Of a stretch of 64,000 nucleotides of DNA, positions 42,718-52,100 are shown piece after piece. The first letter of the stretch is position 1. Every line of letters begins with the position of its first letter. The stretch covers positions 49,723-113,722 of the forward strand of contig NZ_QMKQ01000013.1 in assembly GCF_003287975.1 (NCBI RefSeq), written 5' to 3'. Both the position numbers and the translations under genes were made by a program. This DNA is from Arthrobacter sp. AQ5-05. GTDB lineage: Bacteria; Actinomycetota; Actinomycetes; Actinomycetales; Micrococcaceae. The notes under the pieces were generated by a model. That model was not told where the DNA came from. It worked only from the letters and a program-made list of their open reading frames with translations, and searched no databases.

Positions 42718-44484
42718 ATGAGTGCCACGAACACGGGCCGGCAGCGCCACACGGGAGCCCGGTTGCCGTCGCTGATCTCCCGGCTTGTCACCAAGGGCGT
42801 CCCGTTTGCCGACCTCCCGTTGCGCCGCAAAGCCGGCTGGTCGCAAACACCCATGCTGCTGGCGGTGGCCATCGCCTGCATCCTGGCGGCCATCACGGCC
42901 CCCGAGGAAATCTACGGGGACGGGCATTTCGTGGCAGGGGTGCTGCTGACGCTGCTCAACAGCGTGCTGGCCTGGACCGTCCCGTGGACGCGACTGGGCC
43001 CACAGTCGTACCTTTCGATCCCAGCGCTCGGTCTGGTGTCGGCAACCCTGATGGCCGTGGGCGCCTATCCCTGGCTCAGCGGGGTCAGCCTGTTCATTGC
43101 CTTCCCGGTCTTCTGGTTTGCCTGGTCCGGCGTCGTCCCGCGCACGACGCTGCTGCTCTCGTTCGTCGTGCCGTTGGCTGCGACGTGGCTGCAACTGTGG
43201 CACCACGGCACTGCCTTCTCCCTGGAGGCAATGTCCAAGCCGCTGATCATTCCCTTGGCCATCCTGGCCCTGGCCACCACCACGGTCATCGCTGCACACA
43301 ACACCGTGCTGGCCGAACGGCAGCTGCGCGCGACACTGGCCACCAGCAGGCGGCAGACCCACCTGCTGAACGCCGTGCTCAATGCCGCAAACGTCGGGGT
43401 CGTCGTGGTGGATCGCGACGGCCACGACGTGTTCATGAACGACGTCCAGCGCTTCCAGCACCGGCATGCCACCCCGGAGAACAATCCCAACCCCAACGAG
43501 TCCCAGCTGCTGATACGCGCAGTCACCTCCGACTACGAGCCGGTCGACGAGCTCCTGGATCCCCATGACCGGCCGGTCATCCGCGCGATCCGCCAAGAGG
43601 AATTCACCGACGAATTATTTGCGATGGGCCCATTCTCCAACCCCATGTACCTGTCCACGTCGGCCCGCTCGTTCTTTGGCGAAGACGGTGCCTACGACGG
43701 TGCGGTGACCATGTTCAAGAACATCACCCCGCTCATCGAGGCTTCAAAGACCCGCGACCGTTTCCTCGCCAACGTGAGCCACGAGCTTCGCACCCCGCTG
43801 ACTTCGATCCTGGGCTACCTCGAACTGCTCCAGGACGATACAGGCCTGAACCACTCCCAGAATCATGCCGTGGATGTGATCTCACGGAATTCCGAGCGGA
43901 TGCTCCACATGGTCAACGACCTGCTCGCCGCGGCGGCCGGACACCACCAGGTCAATATCGTCGCCATGGACCTCGGGGCGGTGATCCACGCCCAGATCGA
44001 GTCCCTCTGCCCTCGTGCCGAAACCGCGGGGATCGCGTTGCTCAAGGGAAACCTATGCCACGAGGCCGTGCTGGGCGATCCGTTGCGCCTGGGACAGGTG
44101 GTGGACAACCTCGTGTCCAACGCCATCAAGTACACCGACGCAGGGGGATCCGTCACGGTGGACATGAACTGCAACAGCAAGGAGATCACGCTCCGGGTCA
44201 TCGACACCGGGCACGGGATGTCCGATGAGGACCTCCAGGGCCTCTTCACCCGCTTCTTCCGCACCGAGAGGGCCAGGCGCTCCGGGCTGCCTGGTGTCGG
44301 CCTTGGACTGGCAATAAGCCAGGAGCTGGTCAATGCCCATGGCGGGACGATCACGGCCGAAAGCAAGCTGGGTGCGGGAACGACCATGACCGTCACCCTG
44401 CCGCGCAGGTCCCCGGGCTCCGGCACGGGGTCCTCGGTCCGCCCGCTGGGCCTTCCGTCCGTGCACCCGGACTCTCGCCGCTGA
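42718..44484 (+). CDS. Sensor histidine kinase with multi-helix membrane input and PAS-like domain
   Basis: 588 residues. Residues about 45-200 hold six or so hydrophobic helices; a PAS-like region follows ('QTHLLNAVLNAANVGVVVVDRDG ... FMNDVQRFQ'). The phospho-acceptor is in 'FLANVSHELRTPLTSILGYLELLQ' (H-box), with N-box 'VVDNLVSNAIKYTDAGG' and G-boxes 'DTGHGMSDEDLQGLFTRFF' and 'GVGLGLAISQELVNAHGG'. ATG 42718 directly follows a TATGCT -10 hexamer by 6 nt, so leaderless. A response regulator and Hpt-like gene lie just downstream; pairing is inferred. Confidence 0.92.
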   Translation: MSATNTGRQRHTGARLPSLISRLVTKGVPFADLPLRRKAGWSQTPMLLAVAIACILAAITAPEEIYGDGHFVAGVLLTLLNSVLAWTVPWTRLGPQSYLSIPALGLVSATLMAVGAYPWLSGVSLFIAFPVFWFAWSGVVPRTTLLLSFVVPLAATWLQLWHHGTAFSLEAMSKPLIIPLAILALATTTVIAAHNTVLAERQLRATLATSRRQTHLLNAVLNAANVGVVVVDRDGHDVFMNDVQRFQHRHATPENNPNPNESQLLIRAVTSDYEPVDELLDPHDRPVIRAIRQEEFTDELFAMGPFSNPMYLSTSARSFFGEDGAYDGAVTMFKNITPLIEASKTRDRFLANVSHELRTPLTSILGYLELLQDDTGLNHSQNHAVDVISRNSERMLHMVNDLLAAAAGHHQVNIVAMDLGAVIHAQIESLCPRAETAGIALLKGNLCHEAVLGDPLRLGQVVDNLVSNAIKYTDAGGSVTVDMNCNSKEITLRVIDTGHGMSDEDLQGLFTRFFRTERARRSGLPGVGLGLAISQELVNAHGGTITAESKLGAGTTMTVTLPRRSPGSGTGSSVRPLGLPSVHPDSRR

Positions 44485-44499
44485 ACGGCGGCTTAAAAA

Positions 44500-44539
44500 C
44501 AAAGTGTGAGTTCAAGGTGCACCTGAAACTCACACTTTG
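44500..44539. repeat. 40-bp near-palindrome downstream of the histidine kinase
   Basis: CAAAGTGTGAGTTCAAGGT (44500-44518) and the inverse at 44521-44539 agree at 17 of 19 positions around a central GC. On the minus strand a TTTTT tract follows, so it could end transcripts coming from the response-regulator side; on the plus strand it would form a hairpin after the kinase gene. It contains CACTTTGCCAG at its right edge, also seen upstream of aceA. Confidence 0.6.
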
Positions 44540-44806
44540 CCAGGTTCGTCGAGTCCACTCACGCCCCCATGATGCGAGTGAAGAACCTTGAATTGGTATT
44601 CGGGGACTCATCACTTTCCCCGTTGCCGTCGGCGCGGATTCACCCGATCCTTCAGCAATCAACACTATTCCTTGTCAACATCAATTTTTCATCCAAACGC
44701 AGGCAATATTGCCGCACAGTATCCTCAAGAATCATGGCGACTTCCTTGAGGTTGTCTTGAGCGTTTTTGGGGCCCGTTCGTGAGCTTTGCGCAGCATGAT
44801 GGGACC

Positions 44807-45211
44807 ATGAGGTTCCTGCCCATTTCCCCTGACGACGCGGTATGCACGCAGACCCTGGGAAAACTGTGCTCGGACCTGGGACCGCAATGCGTCGACGAGT
44901 TCATTGCCCAATTCAAGTCGCTTCTGCCGAGGCGAATCACACGGCTGAACCAGGCCCATTCCTTGCACGACGGAGCCGCGGGACAGGATGCCGCGCTCTC
45001 CTTGAAGTCCGCGGCAACCATGGCCGGAGCCCACGGCCTGGCCTGGCTGGCTTTTCTGCTGCACGACGCTTTCCGGGACGACCAGCGGGAGGTCCAGGGC
45101 GAACTCATTGGCCGCATCGAGCGGGCCGGGGGCACGATCCTTGCGGTGTTGGGCGCACCCGGATTTGCCGAGCACGCACTAAGGGCATATCTAGGGTCGG
45201 CTAACGCCTAG
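44807..45211 (+). CDS. Hpt-like domain protein lacking the phospho-accepting histidine
   Basis: 134 residues, all helical. 'LGPQCVDEFIAQFKSLLPRRITRLNQAH' and 'DAALSLKSAATMAGAHGLAWLAFLLHDAF' follow the Hpt domain layout. The usual phospho-site 'aHsLKGsa' reads 'ALSLKSAA' here, so leucine replaces histidine. It may therefore be a regulator or decoy rather than a phosphotransfer protein. ATG 44807 chosen; a GTG at 44780 is also possible. Convergent 11-bp overlap with the response regulator gene. Confidence 0.65.
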   Translation: MRFLPISPDDAVCTQTLGKLCSDLGPQCVDEFIAQFKSLLPRRITRLNQAHSLHDGAAGQDAALSLKSAATMAGAHGLAWLAFLLHDAFRDDQREVQGELIGRIERAGGTILAVLGAPGFAEHALRAYLGSANA

Positions 45212-45992
45212 CCACCGCGCGGTAGCCAACCCCGCGCACGGTTTCAATCCAACGCGGTTCCTGGGCAGAGTCTCCCAGCTTGCGCCGCAGGTTTCCCACA
45301 TGCACCTCCACGGACCGCTCATCGGACGCCGAGACGTAGGTTCCGGCGTCGGAATCCTCGTTGCGCAACCGCCTCACCAAATCGGTCTTGGTACGGATGT
45401 GGCCCTTGGCACCCAGGAGCGATTCGAGCAGCGTGAACTCCGTCGGCGTGACGACTTTGGCTTCCCCGTCAACGTGGACCGAGTAGGTGGCCACATTCAT
45501 GACCAACCCGTTGAAGCCGCGCAGGTGGGCCTCGTCGGTGGCCGCCTCGTCCTGGGCTTGGGCCGCAGGTCGGTTCTCAGCGGGCGCGGCGCCGTGCGCC
45601 GGGCCGCTGAGGCCCGTGCGCCGGCGCATGATCGCATCGACCCTGGCACGCAGCTCACGAGGGCGGAACGGCTTGGTGACATATTCGTCGGCACCTGATT
45701 CGAGTCCCAGGACAGTATCGATCTCGTCGGACCGCGCGGTGAGCATCAGGATGTGCGCGTCGGAGACGCTGCGGATCCGGCGGGCGGTTTCGAATCCGTC
45801 GATGTCCGGCAAACCGATATCCAGGGTGACCAGATCGGGATGGTGGGATTCCACCAATTCCACGCCGGCAACCCCTGAATCCGTGGAATGGACGTCAAAC
45901 CCGGATTGCTGCAGGACAACCTCCAGCAACCCCCGGATGTCGGCGTCGTCTTCCACGACCACTGCGATACGGCGTTCGGTCAACACACTCAC
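45201..45992 (-). CDS. OmpR/PhoB-type response regulator
   Basis: 263 residues. Receiver domain with 'VVVEDDADIRGLLEVVLQQ', phospho-acceptor Asp in 'DLVTLDIGLPDIDG', and Lys in 'YVTKPFRPRELRARV'. An Ala/Pro/Glu linker of about 35 residues leads to a winged helix ('VVTPTEFTLLESLLGAKG', 'SVEVHVGNLRRKLGD', 'WIETVRGVGYRAV'). GTG 45992 or GTG 45986 may be the start; a GAAGAGG lies just upstream. Likely partner of the upstream histidine kinase although convergently transcribed. Confidence 0.92.
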   Translation of the reverse strand: MSVLTERRIAVVVEDDADIRGLLEVVLQQSGFDVHSTDSGVAGVELVESHHPDLVTLDIGLPDIDGFETARRIRSVSDAHILMLTARSDEIDTVLGLESGADEYVTKPFRPRELRARVDAIMRRRTGLSGPAHGAAPAENRPAAQAQDEAATDEAHLRGFNGLVMNVATYSVHVDGEAKVVTPTEFTLLESLLGAKGHIRTKTDLVRRLRNEDSDAGTYVSASDERSVEVHVGNLRRKLGDSAQEPRWIETVRGVGYRAVARR

Positions 45993-46080
45993 CTCTTCAG
46001 CTACGTTCGATTGGCGCCATCAACTTTCGCCAATGCACTGGTCGTTAGTCTAACGATTTCCCGATCGGGTGGTGCAGCTT

Positions 46081-46121
46081 AAACGAAATCGGCCTTGACG
46101 AGATTTCTCAGGTCAAGACCG
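46081..46121 (-). terminator. Terminator downstream of tRNA-Ser
   Basis: On the minus strand CGGTCTTGAC pairs with GTCAAGGCCG (one mismatch) and is followed by ATTTCGTTT. It ends transcription of the tRNA, 13 bp beyond its 3' end. Confidence 0.75.
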
Positions 46122-46134
46122 ATACCGTATCCGC

Positions 46135-46218
46135 GGAGGATGGGGGATTTGAACCCCCGAGGGCGTGAACCCAACACGCGTTCCAGGCGTGCGCCATAGG
46201 CCGCTAGGCGAATCCTCC
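46135..46218 (-). tRNA. tRNA-Ser (anticodon GGA)
   Basis: Acceptor stem GGAGGAT/ATCCTCC, D-arm GCCTAGCGGCCTATGGC, anticodon arm CACGC-CTGGAAC-GCGTG with GGA, a long variable arm (GGGTTCACGCCC) typical of class II tRNAs, and T-arm GGGGGTTCAAATCCCCC. CCA is not encoded. Reads UCC/UCU codons. Confidence 0.95.
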
Positions 46219-46496
46219 AGCTTGCTCCAAAGAGCAGGTTCCAGCATAGCGGACAATTTCGATGACAACTAATCGACGCTCGAAGCCCACACCCAAGAGC
46301 CGCTTCGGGCAGCCCGGAGCCCTTTCCCGCACACCCCCGGATGGCCCCGGCCGCACTCCACAGCCGGGCAGCGGCCGGGCGCGGGCTGGACCGTGCCGGG
46401 TTGAACTGGAACATGGGAAAATTTGCGGCGCACCAGAGCAATTCCGGGCCAGAAGGAGGTGGCGTGCCGCCTGCCGGGTCTCGTTACTATGCCGGG

Positions 46497-47963
46497 ATGG
46501 ATGGCACTTGGAGCACCCTTGTGGAAGCCTTCCTGGCCCGAAGCCCCCTCATGAGGGCAGTAGCGAAGCTCACATCGACCCATTCCCCGCGAAACCCGGC
46601 ACAGGGCCTGAACCAGTTGCGCGAGCTCAGTCGGATCCGCGCCATGATCGACGGGCTGGAATCCACATTGCTGGCCGACACCTCCGAGATGGTGCAGCGC
46701 GGCATGCCTACTCCGCTGTCGGAGGAGAACCCCACGCTCTTTGACTACAAGCGGGAGATCGAGGAACACGGTTATCCGCTCTCCCGGCTGGACCAGGACC
46801 TGAACCGATCCTCGTTCGTGGCCGAGGCCGCCATGGTCACCAGGACCTCGGAGCATTCCACCTTCAACAGGCTGGCCACCGCCGAGGGCCTGCGGACCGT
46901 ACACGAGGCCTCCCTCTTCGCCTTGTACACCGGATCCATCACCTCACGCACGGCCGCAGCGCTGGTGAAACAGACCCGCGGCATCCCACGCGCAACCGCC
47001 CGACAAATCGAGGCGAGCCTGCTTCCCACCGCGGCCACCGCCTCCGATGCGGCCATGGCATTGCGCATCAAGCGCGCACGGGAGCGACTGCATCCTGAAT
47101 CTGCCGCGGACCGCAGGTCGCGGGCGGAGACGGGACGTTCGCTGGTGTGGTGGCCCGAAGAAGACGGGATGGCGGTGCTGCAGGCCTACATGCCCGCCGA
47201 AGACGTGCTGGCCATCTACAACACCGTTTCCACTCACGCCAACCTGTTGCTCCCGGGCGAAGCTGACCGGGCGCTGGGCCAGCTGCGTGCCGACGTCTTC
47301 AGGGATTCGCTGCTCGAGGGCTGGCCCGGTCAGCCTACGAAGAAACCCCCGCCCTTTGTGGGGCTGACAATCCCGGCACTGGAGCTGCTGGCCAACCCGG
47401 AGCGCGGGACCGCCAACCTTGAGGGGTATGGCCCCATACCGATCGGTGTCGCGGTGCGGCTGGCCGCCGCGGCGCCGTCGCTGCGGCCCATTCTCACCGA
47501 CCCGTGGACCGGCTCCGTCCTGGATTTGGGCCGCAAGCGATACAAGCCCTCCAAGGCATTGCGTGATTTTCTGCGGGTGCGCGACGAGCATTGCCGGTTT
47601 CCCGGCTGCCGGCGGGCCCCGGACCTCTCCGAATTCGACCACATCGACGACTGGGCAGCCGGAGGCGGCACCTCGGCGCGCAATGCCCAGCTGCTGTGCA
47701 AGCGGCACCAGATCTACAAGCATGTGTTGGGCTGGCAAGCTGTGTACCTGGGCAACGGTTCGCTGCAATGGCGCACCCCGCACGGCCTGACTCAGCTGGA
47801 GCTGCCCGACGGGCTGCTGTACCCCCGCCCCCTGGGCCCCGATGCGCCGCCGGTCCAGCTGATGCTGCCCGGAACCACGATCGATGCGCAAACCAAGCGG
47901 CTGCTGGGCTGGAACGGGTCCGAGAAGATCCCGGGAATCGGCGACGACGCCCCCGAGCCGTGA
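46497..47963 (+). CDS. DUF222/HNH endonuclease-domain protein
   Basis: 488 residues. Long N-terminal DUF222-type helical region ('LNQLRELSRIRAMIDGLESTLLADT'; 'HEASLFALYTGSITSRTAAALVKQTRGIPRATA') followed by a C-terminal HNH domain: 'RDEHCRFPGCRRAPDLSEFDHIDDWAAGGGTSARNAQLLCKRHQIYKH' (parts: CRFPGC, FDHIDDWAAGG, LLCKRHQ). The family is abundant in actinobacteria, often mobile, biological role unknown. ATG 46497 lies 6 nt after a perfect TACTAT -10 hexamer, so leaderless; a longer frame upstream lacks family residues. Confidence 0.9.
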   Translation: MDGTWSTLVEAFLARSPLMRAVAKLTSTHSPRNPAQGLNQLRELSRIRAMIDGLESTLLADTSEMVQRGMPTPLSEENPTLFDYKREIEEHGYPLSRLDQDLNRSSFVAEAAMVTRTSEHSTFNRLATAEGLRTVHEASLFALYTGSITSRTAAALVKQTRGIPRATARQIEASLLPTAATASDAAMALRIKRARERLHPESAADRRSRAETGRSLVWWPEEDGMAVLQAYMPAEDVLAIYNTVSTHANLLLPGEADRALGQLRADVFRDSLLEGWPGQPTKKPPPFVGLTIPALELLANPERGTANLEGYGPIPIGVAVRLAAAAPSLRPILTDPWTGSVLDLGRKRYKPSKALRDFLRVRDEHCRFPGCRRAPDLSEFDHIDDWAAGGGTSARNAQLLCKRHQIYKHVLGWQAVYLGNGSLQWRTPHGLTQLELPDGLLYPRPLGPDAPPVQLMLPGTTIDAQTKRLLGWNGSEKIPGIGDDAPEP

Positions 47964-48036
47964 AGGCAGGAATACGTGAGCCGATCGACGCATGCGGATT
48001 TCGGGCCTGGGCACTGTCTCGGGTAGACTATTTGAC

Positions 48037-48124
48037 GGCCCCTCATGTGGTGTCATCCTGTTGAACTCCCCCAGGACCGGAAGGTAGCAAGGGTAGATGG
48101 GCTCTGGCAGGTGCATGAGGGGCC
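48037..48124 (+). ncRNA. ffs: Signal recognition particle RNA, small bacterial type (4.5S)
   Basis: The universally conserved SRP Alu-less apical domain is present: GAACTCCCCCAGG then CCGGAAGGTAGCAAGGG. The outer ends pair (GGCCCCTCATG with CATGAGGGGCC). A -10-like TAGACT at 48024-48029 fits a start near 48036. Its position before dnaX/recR is standard in actinobacteria. Confidence 0.95.
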
Positions 48125-48193
48125 TTTACTATTTTCCCGCAACGAGTGTTGGCCCCACCACCTCGAAACCGGGAGTCGAAAGGGAGTAGGTCG

Positions 48194-49114
48194 ATGGGTT
48201 CCGGACGGTTCGCTCCCAGCCCCTCGGGAGAACTGCACCTGGGCAACCTGCGCACCGCGATCCTGGCCTGGCTCTTCGCCCGCTCCAGCTCACGCGGATT
48301 CCTCATGCGCATCGAGGACCTCGACCGCGCACGTGCCGGCGCCGAGGAACTCCAGCTTGCCGACCTCGCCGCCATCGGGCTCACCTGGGACGGAGAGGTC
48401 GTGAGGCAGTCCGAGCGCTCCGGCCTCTATGCGGAGGCCCTCGGCTCGTTGCGGGCCCGCGACCTGCTCTATGAATGCTTCTGCACCCGGCGCGACATTG
48501 CCGAGGCCTCCAGCGCCCCGCACGCCGCACCCGGAACCTATCCCGGGACCTGCCGGGATCTCACCGAGGCCGAACGGGTCGCCAAGCGCGGGCTGCGGCC
48601 GGCAGCCTGGCGGCTGCGCACCGAGGCGGAAGCCTTCACCGTCACCGACGTGCTGCACGGCCAATACACCGGGGTCGTGGACGACTTCGTGGTGCTGCGC
48701 AACGACGGGGTCCCGGCCTACAATCTGGCGGTGGTCGTCGACGACGTGGCCCAGGGCATCGACCAGGTGGTCCGCGGCGACGACCTGCTCTCCTCGGCCC
48801 CGCGGCAGGCCTACCTGGCCCGGCTGCTCGGCGCCGAACCTCCGGTCTACGCCCATGTGCCGCTGGCCCTGAACGCGGACGGCAAGCGCCTGGCCAAGCG
48901 CGACGGGTCGGTGACCCTGGGCCGGCTTGCCGCCGTGGGCATCGACGCCGCGGCGGCACGCACCATGATCCTTGCCTCATTGGGGTTGCCCGGCGACTCG
49001 CTCTCCGCGGCGCTGGCGGCCTTCGATCCAGCACTGCTGCCCACGCAACCGTGGGTCTTCACAACCGATCCGGGTGCGCATGCATCCGGAAAACCGATAG
49101 GGTGGCCCTCGTGA
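48194..49114 (+). CDS. gluQRS: Glutamyl-Q tRNA(Asp) synthetase
   Basis: 306 residues, a truncated glutamyl-tRNA synthetase without anticodon-binding domain. HIGH-like 'APSPSGELHLGNLRTA' near residue 7 and KMSKS-like 'GKRLAKRDGSVTL' near 235 are intact; 'MRIEDLDRARAG' is the glutamate pocket. It glutamylates queuosine in tRNA-Asp. ATG 48194 with GGGAG upstream. The stop overlaps the dnaX GTG start (GTGA), so the two are translationally coupled. Confidence 0.92.
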   Translation: MGSGRFAPSPSGELHLGNLRTAILAWLFARSSSRGFLMRIEDLDRARAGAEELQLADLAAIGLTWDGEVVRQSERSGLYAEALGSLRARDLLYECFCTRRDIAEASSAPHAAPGTYPGTCRDLTEAERVAKRGLRPAAWRLRTEAEAFTVTDVLHGQYTGVVDDFVVLRNDGVPAYNLAVVVDDVAQGIDQVVRGDDLLSSAPRQAYLARLLGAEPPVYAHVPLALNADGKRLAKRDGSVTLGRLAAVGIDAAAARTMILASLGLPGDSLSAALAAFDPALLPTQPWVFTTDPGAHASGKPIGWPS

Positions 49115-52100
49115 GTACAGCTCTTTACCGTCGCTACCGTCCAGACAATTTTGCGGACGTGATCGGGCAGGAACATGTCACCACGCCGCTGATGACGGCC
49201 CTGGAAAAGAACCGGGTCAACCATGCCTATCTCTTCTCGGGTCCGCGCGGCTGTGGCAAGACCACGTCCGCCCGCATCCTGGCCCGCTGCCTGAACTGCG
49301 CCCAGGGCCCAACGCCGACCCCGTGCGGAACCTGCCCCAGCTGCATCGAGCTGGCCAGCGGCGGCCCGGGGTCCCTCGACGTGATCGAGATCGACGCGGC
49401 GTCCCACGGCGGCGTCGACGACGCCCGCGACCTGCGCGAACGCGCGACCTTCGCCCCGGTGCGCGACAGGTACAAGATCTTCATCATCGACGAGGCCCAC
49501 ATGGTCACCTCGGCGGGCTTCAATGCCCTGCTGAAGATCGTCGAGGAGCCGCCGGAGCACATCAAGTTCATCTTCGCGACGACCGAGCCGGACAAGGTCA
49601 TCGGCACCATCCGCTCGCGCACCCACCACTACCCGTTCCGTCTGGTCCCGCCCGAGCCGCTGATCAAGTACCTCGAGTACCTGTGCACGGCCGAGGGCGT
49701 CTCCGTGGCCCCGGGCGTGCTGTCGCTGGTCATCCGGGCAGGCGGCGGGTCGGTGCGCGACTCGCTGTCCGTGCTTGACCAGCTGATCGCCGGTGCCGGG
49801 CCCAACGGCCTGGACTACGAGCTGGCGGTTTCGCTGCTCGGCTACACCCACGCCACGCTGCTCGACGATGTCGTCGATGCCCTCGGCGCCGGGGACGCGG
49901 CAACCGTGTTTGCCGCCGTGGACCGCGTGGTGCAGACCGGGCACGACCCGCGACGATTCGTCGAGGACCTGCTCGAACGCTTCCGCGACCTGATCATCGT
50001 GCGCGCGGTTCCCGAGAATGCCTCCCAGATCATTCGCGGCCTGCCCGAGGACCAGCTGCACCGCATGCAGGCCCAGGCCGCGGGACTCGGCCAGGCCGAG
50101 CTCAGCCGCTGGGCCGATGTCACCAATGCGGGTCTGACCGAGATGACCGGTGCGACGTCGCCGCGCCTGCACCTCGAGCTGCTCTGCGCCCGACTGCTGC
50201 TTCCGGCCTCGGACGCCACCGAACGTGGTTTCAACGCGCGCATGGACCGGATCGAACGCCGCCTGGCCTACTCCGGCGACGAGATTCCACCGATGCCGGC
50301 AGGCGACTCCGGCCAGCCGGGCCATGGCGGTTCCAACGCCGGATTCGAGGGCGAATCCTCGGGCCAGGGTGCGGCCGCGGTACGCGAGGCCCTGCGCGCG
50401 GCCCGTGCGCAGAAGGAAGGCGGCGCCGCCGAGGCGCCGGCAACCCCGGCAATCCCCGATGCCCCCGCTGCAAGCGAAGCCGCGCCTGCCCCGTCCGCAC
50501 CCGCTGAAGTTCTCATCGAACAGGTCGACGAGCCTTCCCAAGCCCCGGTTTCGGCCGCTCCCGCCGCCGCTGCTGCACCCGCACCGGAAACATCGGCGGC
50601 ACCGGCACCGTCGGCACCCGTTGCGGAAGCTCCCGCAGCCGGGGAACCGGCCGGGCACTCCCCCGATTGGGGCGGAACCTGGGGACCGGTTCCCGAGGGC
50701 CCCGTCAACCCCGTCACCGAGCCGGTCTCGCCCGCCCAGGGCACCCCGGTGCACCCGCCAGCCAATGTGCCACCGTTCAGCATCCTGCCCGATCGCGCCC
50801 CGGAGACCGAGGGCGAGCCAGCAGCTCCGGCACCCGAACCCGCACCGCTGCAGCAAAACCAGGCCATGGCGGATTTCACCAAGAAGGTCAAGGAAGAGCA
50901 GGCCGCCAAGGAGCATGCCGCCGCCGAGCGAGCTGCACAGGAACGTGCCACGCAAGAACGTGCCGCGCAAGAACGTGCTGCAGCCGAGCAGCGAGCCGCG
51001 CAACAGCAACAGGCCGCCCCCCAGCCGCGGAATGCGCAGCAATACGCCGCGCAGCAGCAGAGCCAAGCCCCCGGGCAGCAACGCCAGCAGCAGCCGACCG
51101 AAGCCCGGCAACAGCAGGGGCAGCCGCAGGGTCAGATGCCTCCGCTGCAGCAACAGCAGAATCAGGCACCGCGTCAGCAGCAGCCACCGGCCGCACATCC
51201 GCAGCAGGGCCAGGGCCCGTCGGCGCAATCCGGCGGCACCGGCTCGGTGGAAATGTTCCGCCGCGCTTGGCCCGACATCCTGGAAGAGCTCAAGGGCAAC
51301 AAGCGGTTCGTCTGGATGATGGTGGCGCCGAACGCGTCGGTCACCGGCTTTGACGGCCGCACGCTGACCGTGAGCTTCGCTCACACCGGCGCCATGACCG
51401 CATTCACCGCGCGGGCGGACAACGTTGCGATCCTGGGGCAGAGCATCCAGAAGGTGCTCGGCGTGAACATAGAGTTGGTCATCGCAGAGGGAGGCTCCGC
51501 ACCCGCGGGTGGTTCTGGCCCAAAAGTTGATCGCCGGCCCGAGCCGGCGGTGACCACTGGTCCAGCTGAATCCGCACCACAGCAGCACACCGCCCCTTCC
51601 CCTTCCAGTGCGCCCGTTCCGAGCCAACCCGGCCGGGAAGCCGCACCGGAACCTGCCGCCCAGGGCGCTCCCGCCGCGCCCGCGCCCGCCGCGGCAACCG
51701 CACCCTCGGCGGCATCCGCGGCACCGGCTGCTCCACAACCGGTCGCCCCGCAGCCTGCAGCCGCAGTCGCGCCCGCGGCACCGGCACCGACCCCGCTTCC
51801 GGTGGCCGAGCAGCCCCTCGCGGAGGCCTCCGCCGAGGACCCTGGCTTCGGACCGGAACCCACCTGGGATTCCGAGCCGTGGGATGACGGCGGCGGCGAC
51901 TGGGATGCTTCCTCCGTGCCGGTGCCCGACTGGGAAGGTGAGCTGGGAACCCCGGTTGCCGGTCCTGCCGTCGAGGACGATCCTTCGGGAGCGGCCGGCG
52001 CCACGTTGCCGGCGGCCCCGCCTCCGGCAACGCCCAAGGGCTACGTCGCCCCGGCCCCGTCCCTGGGTGCTGCCGACCGCCCGGTTGCTCCTCCCCCCGG

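Noticed and set aside
51000..51230. Coding repeat cluster (CAG/CAA-rich) in dnaX as a separate mobile or microsatellite repeat
   Set aside because: It is an in-frame glutamine-rich part of the DnaX linker with varied codons, not a DNA-level repeat.
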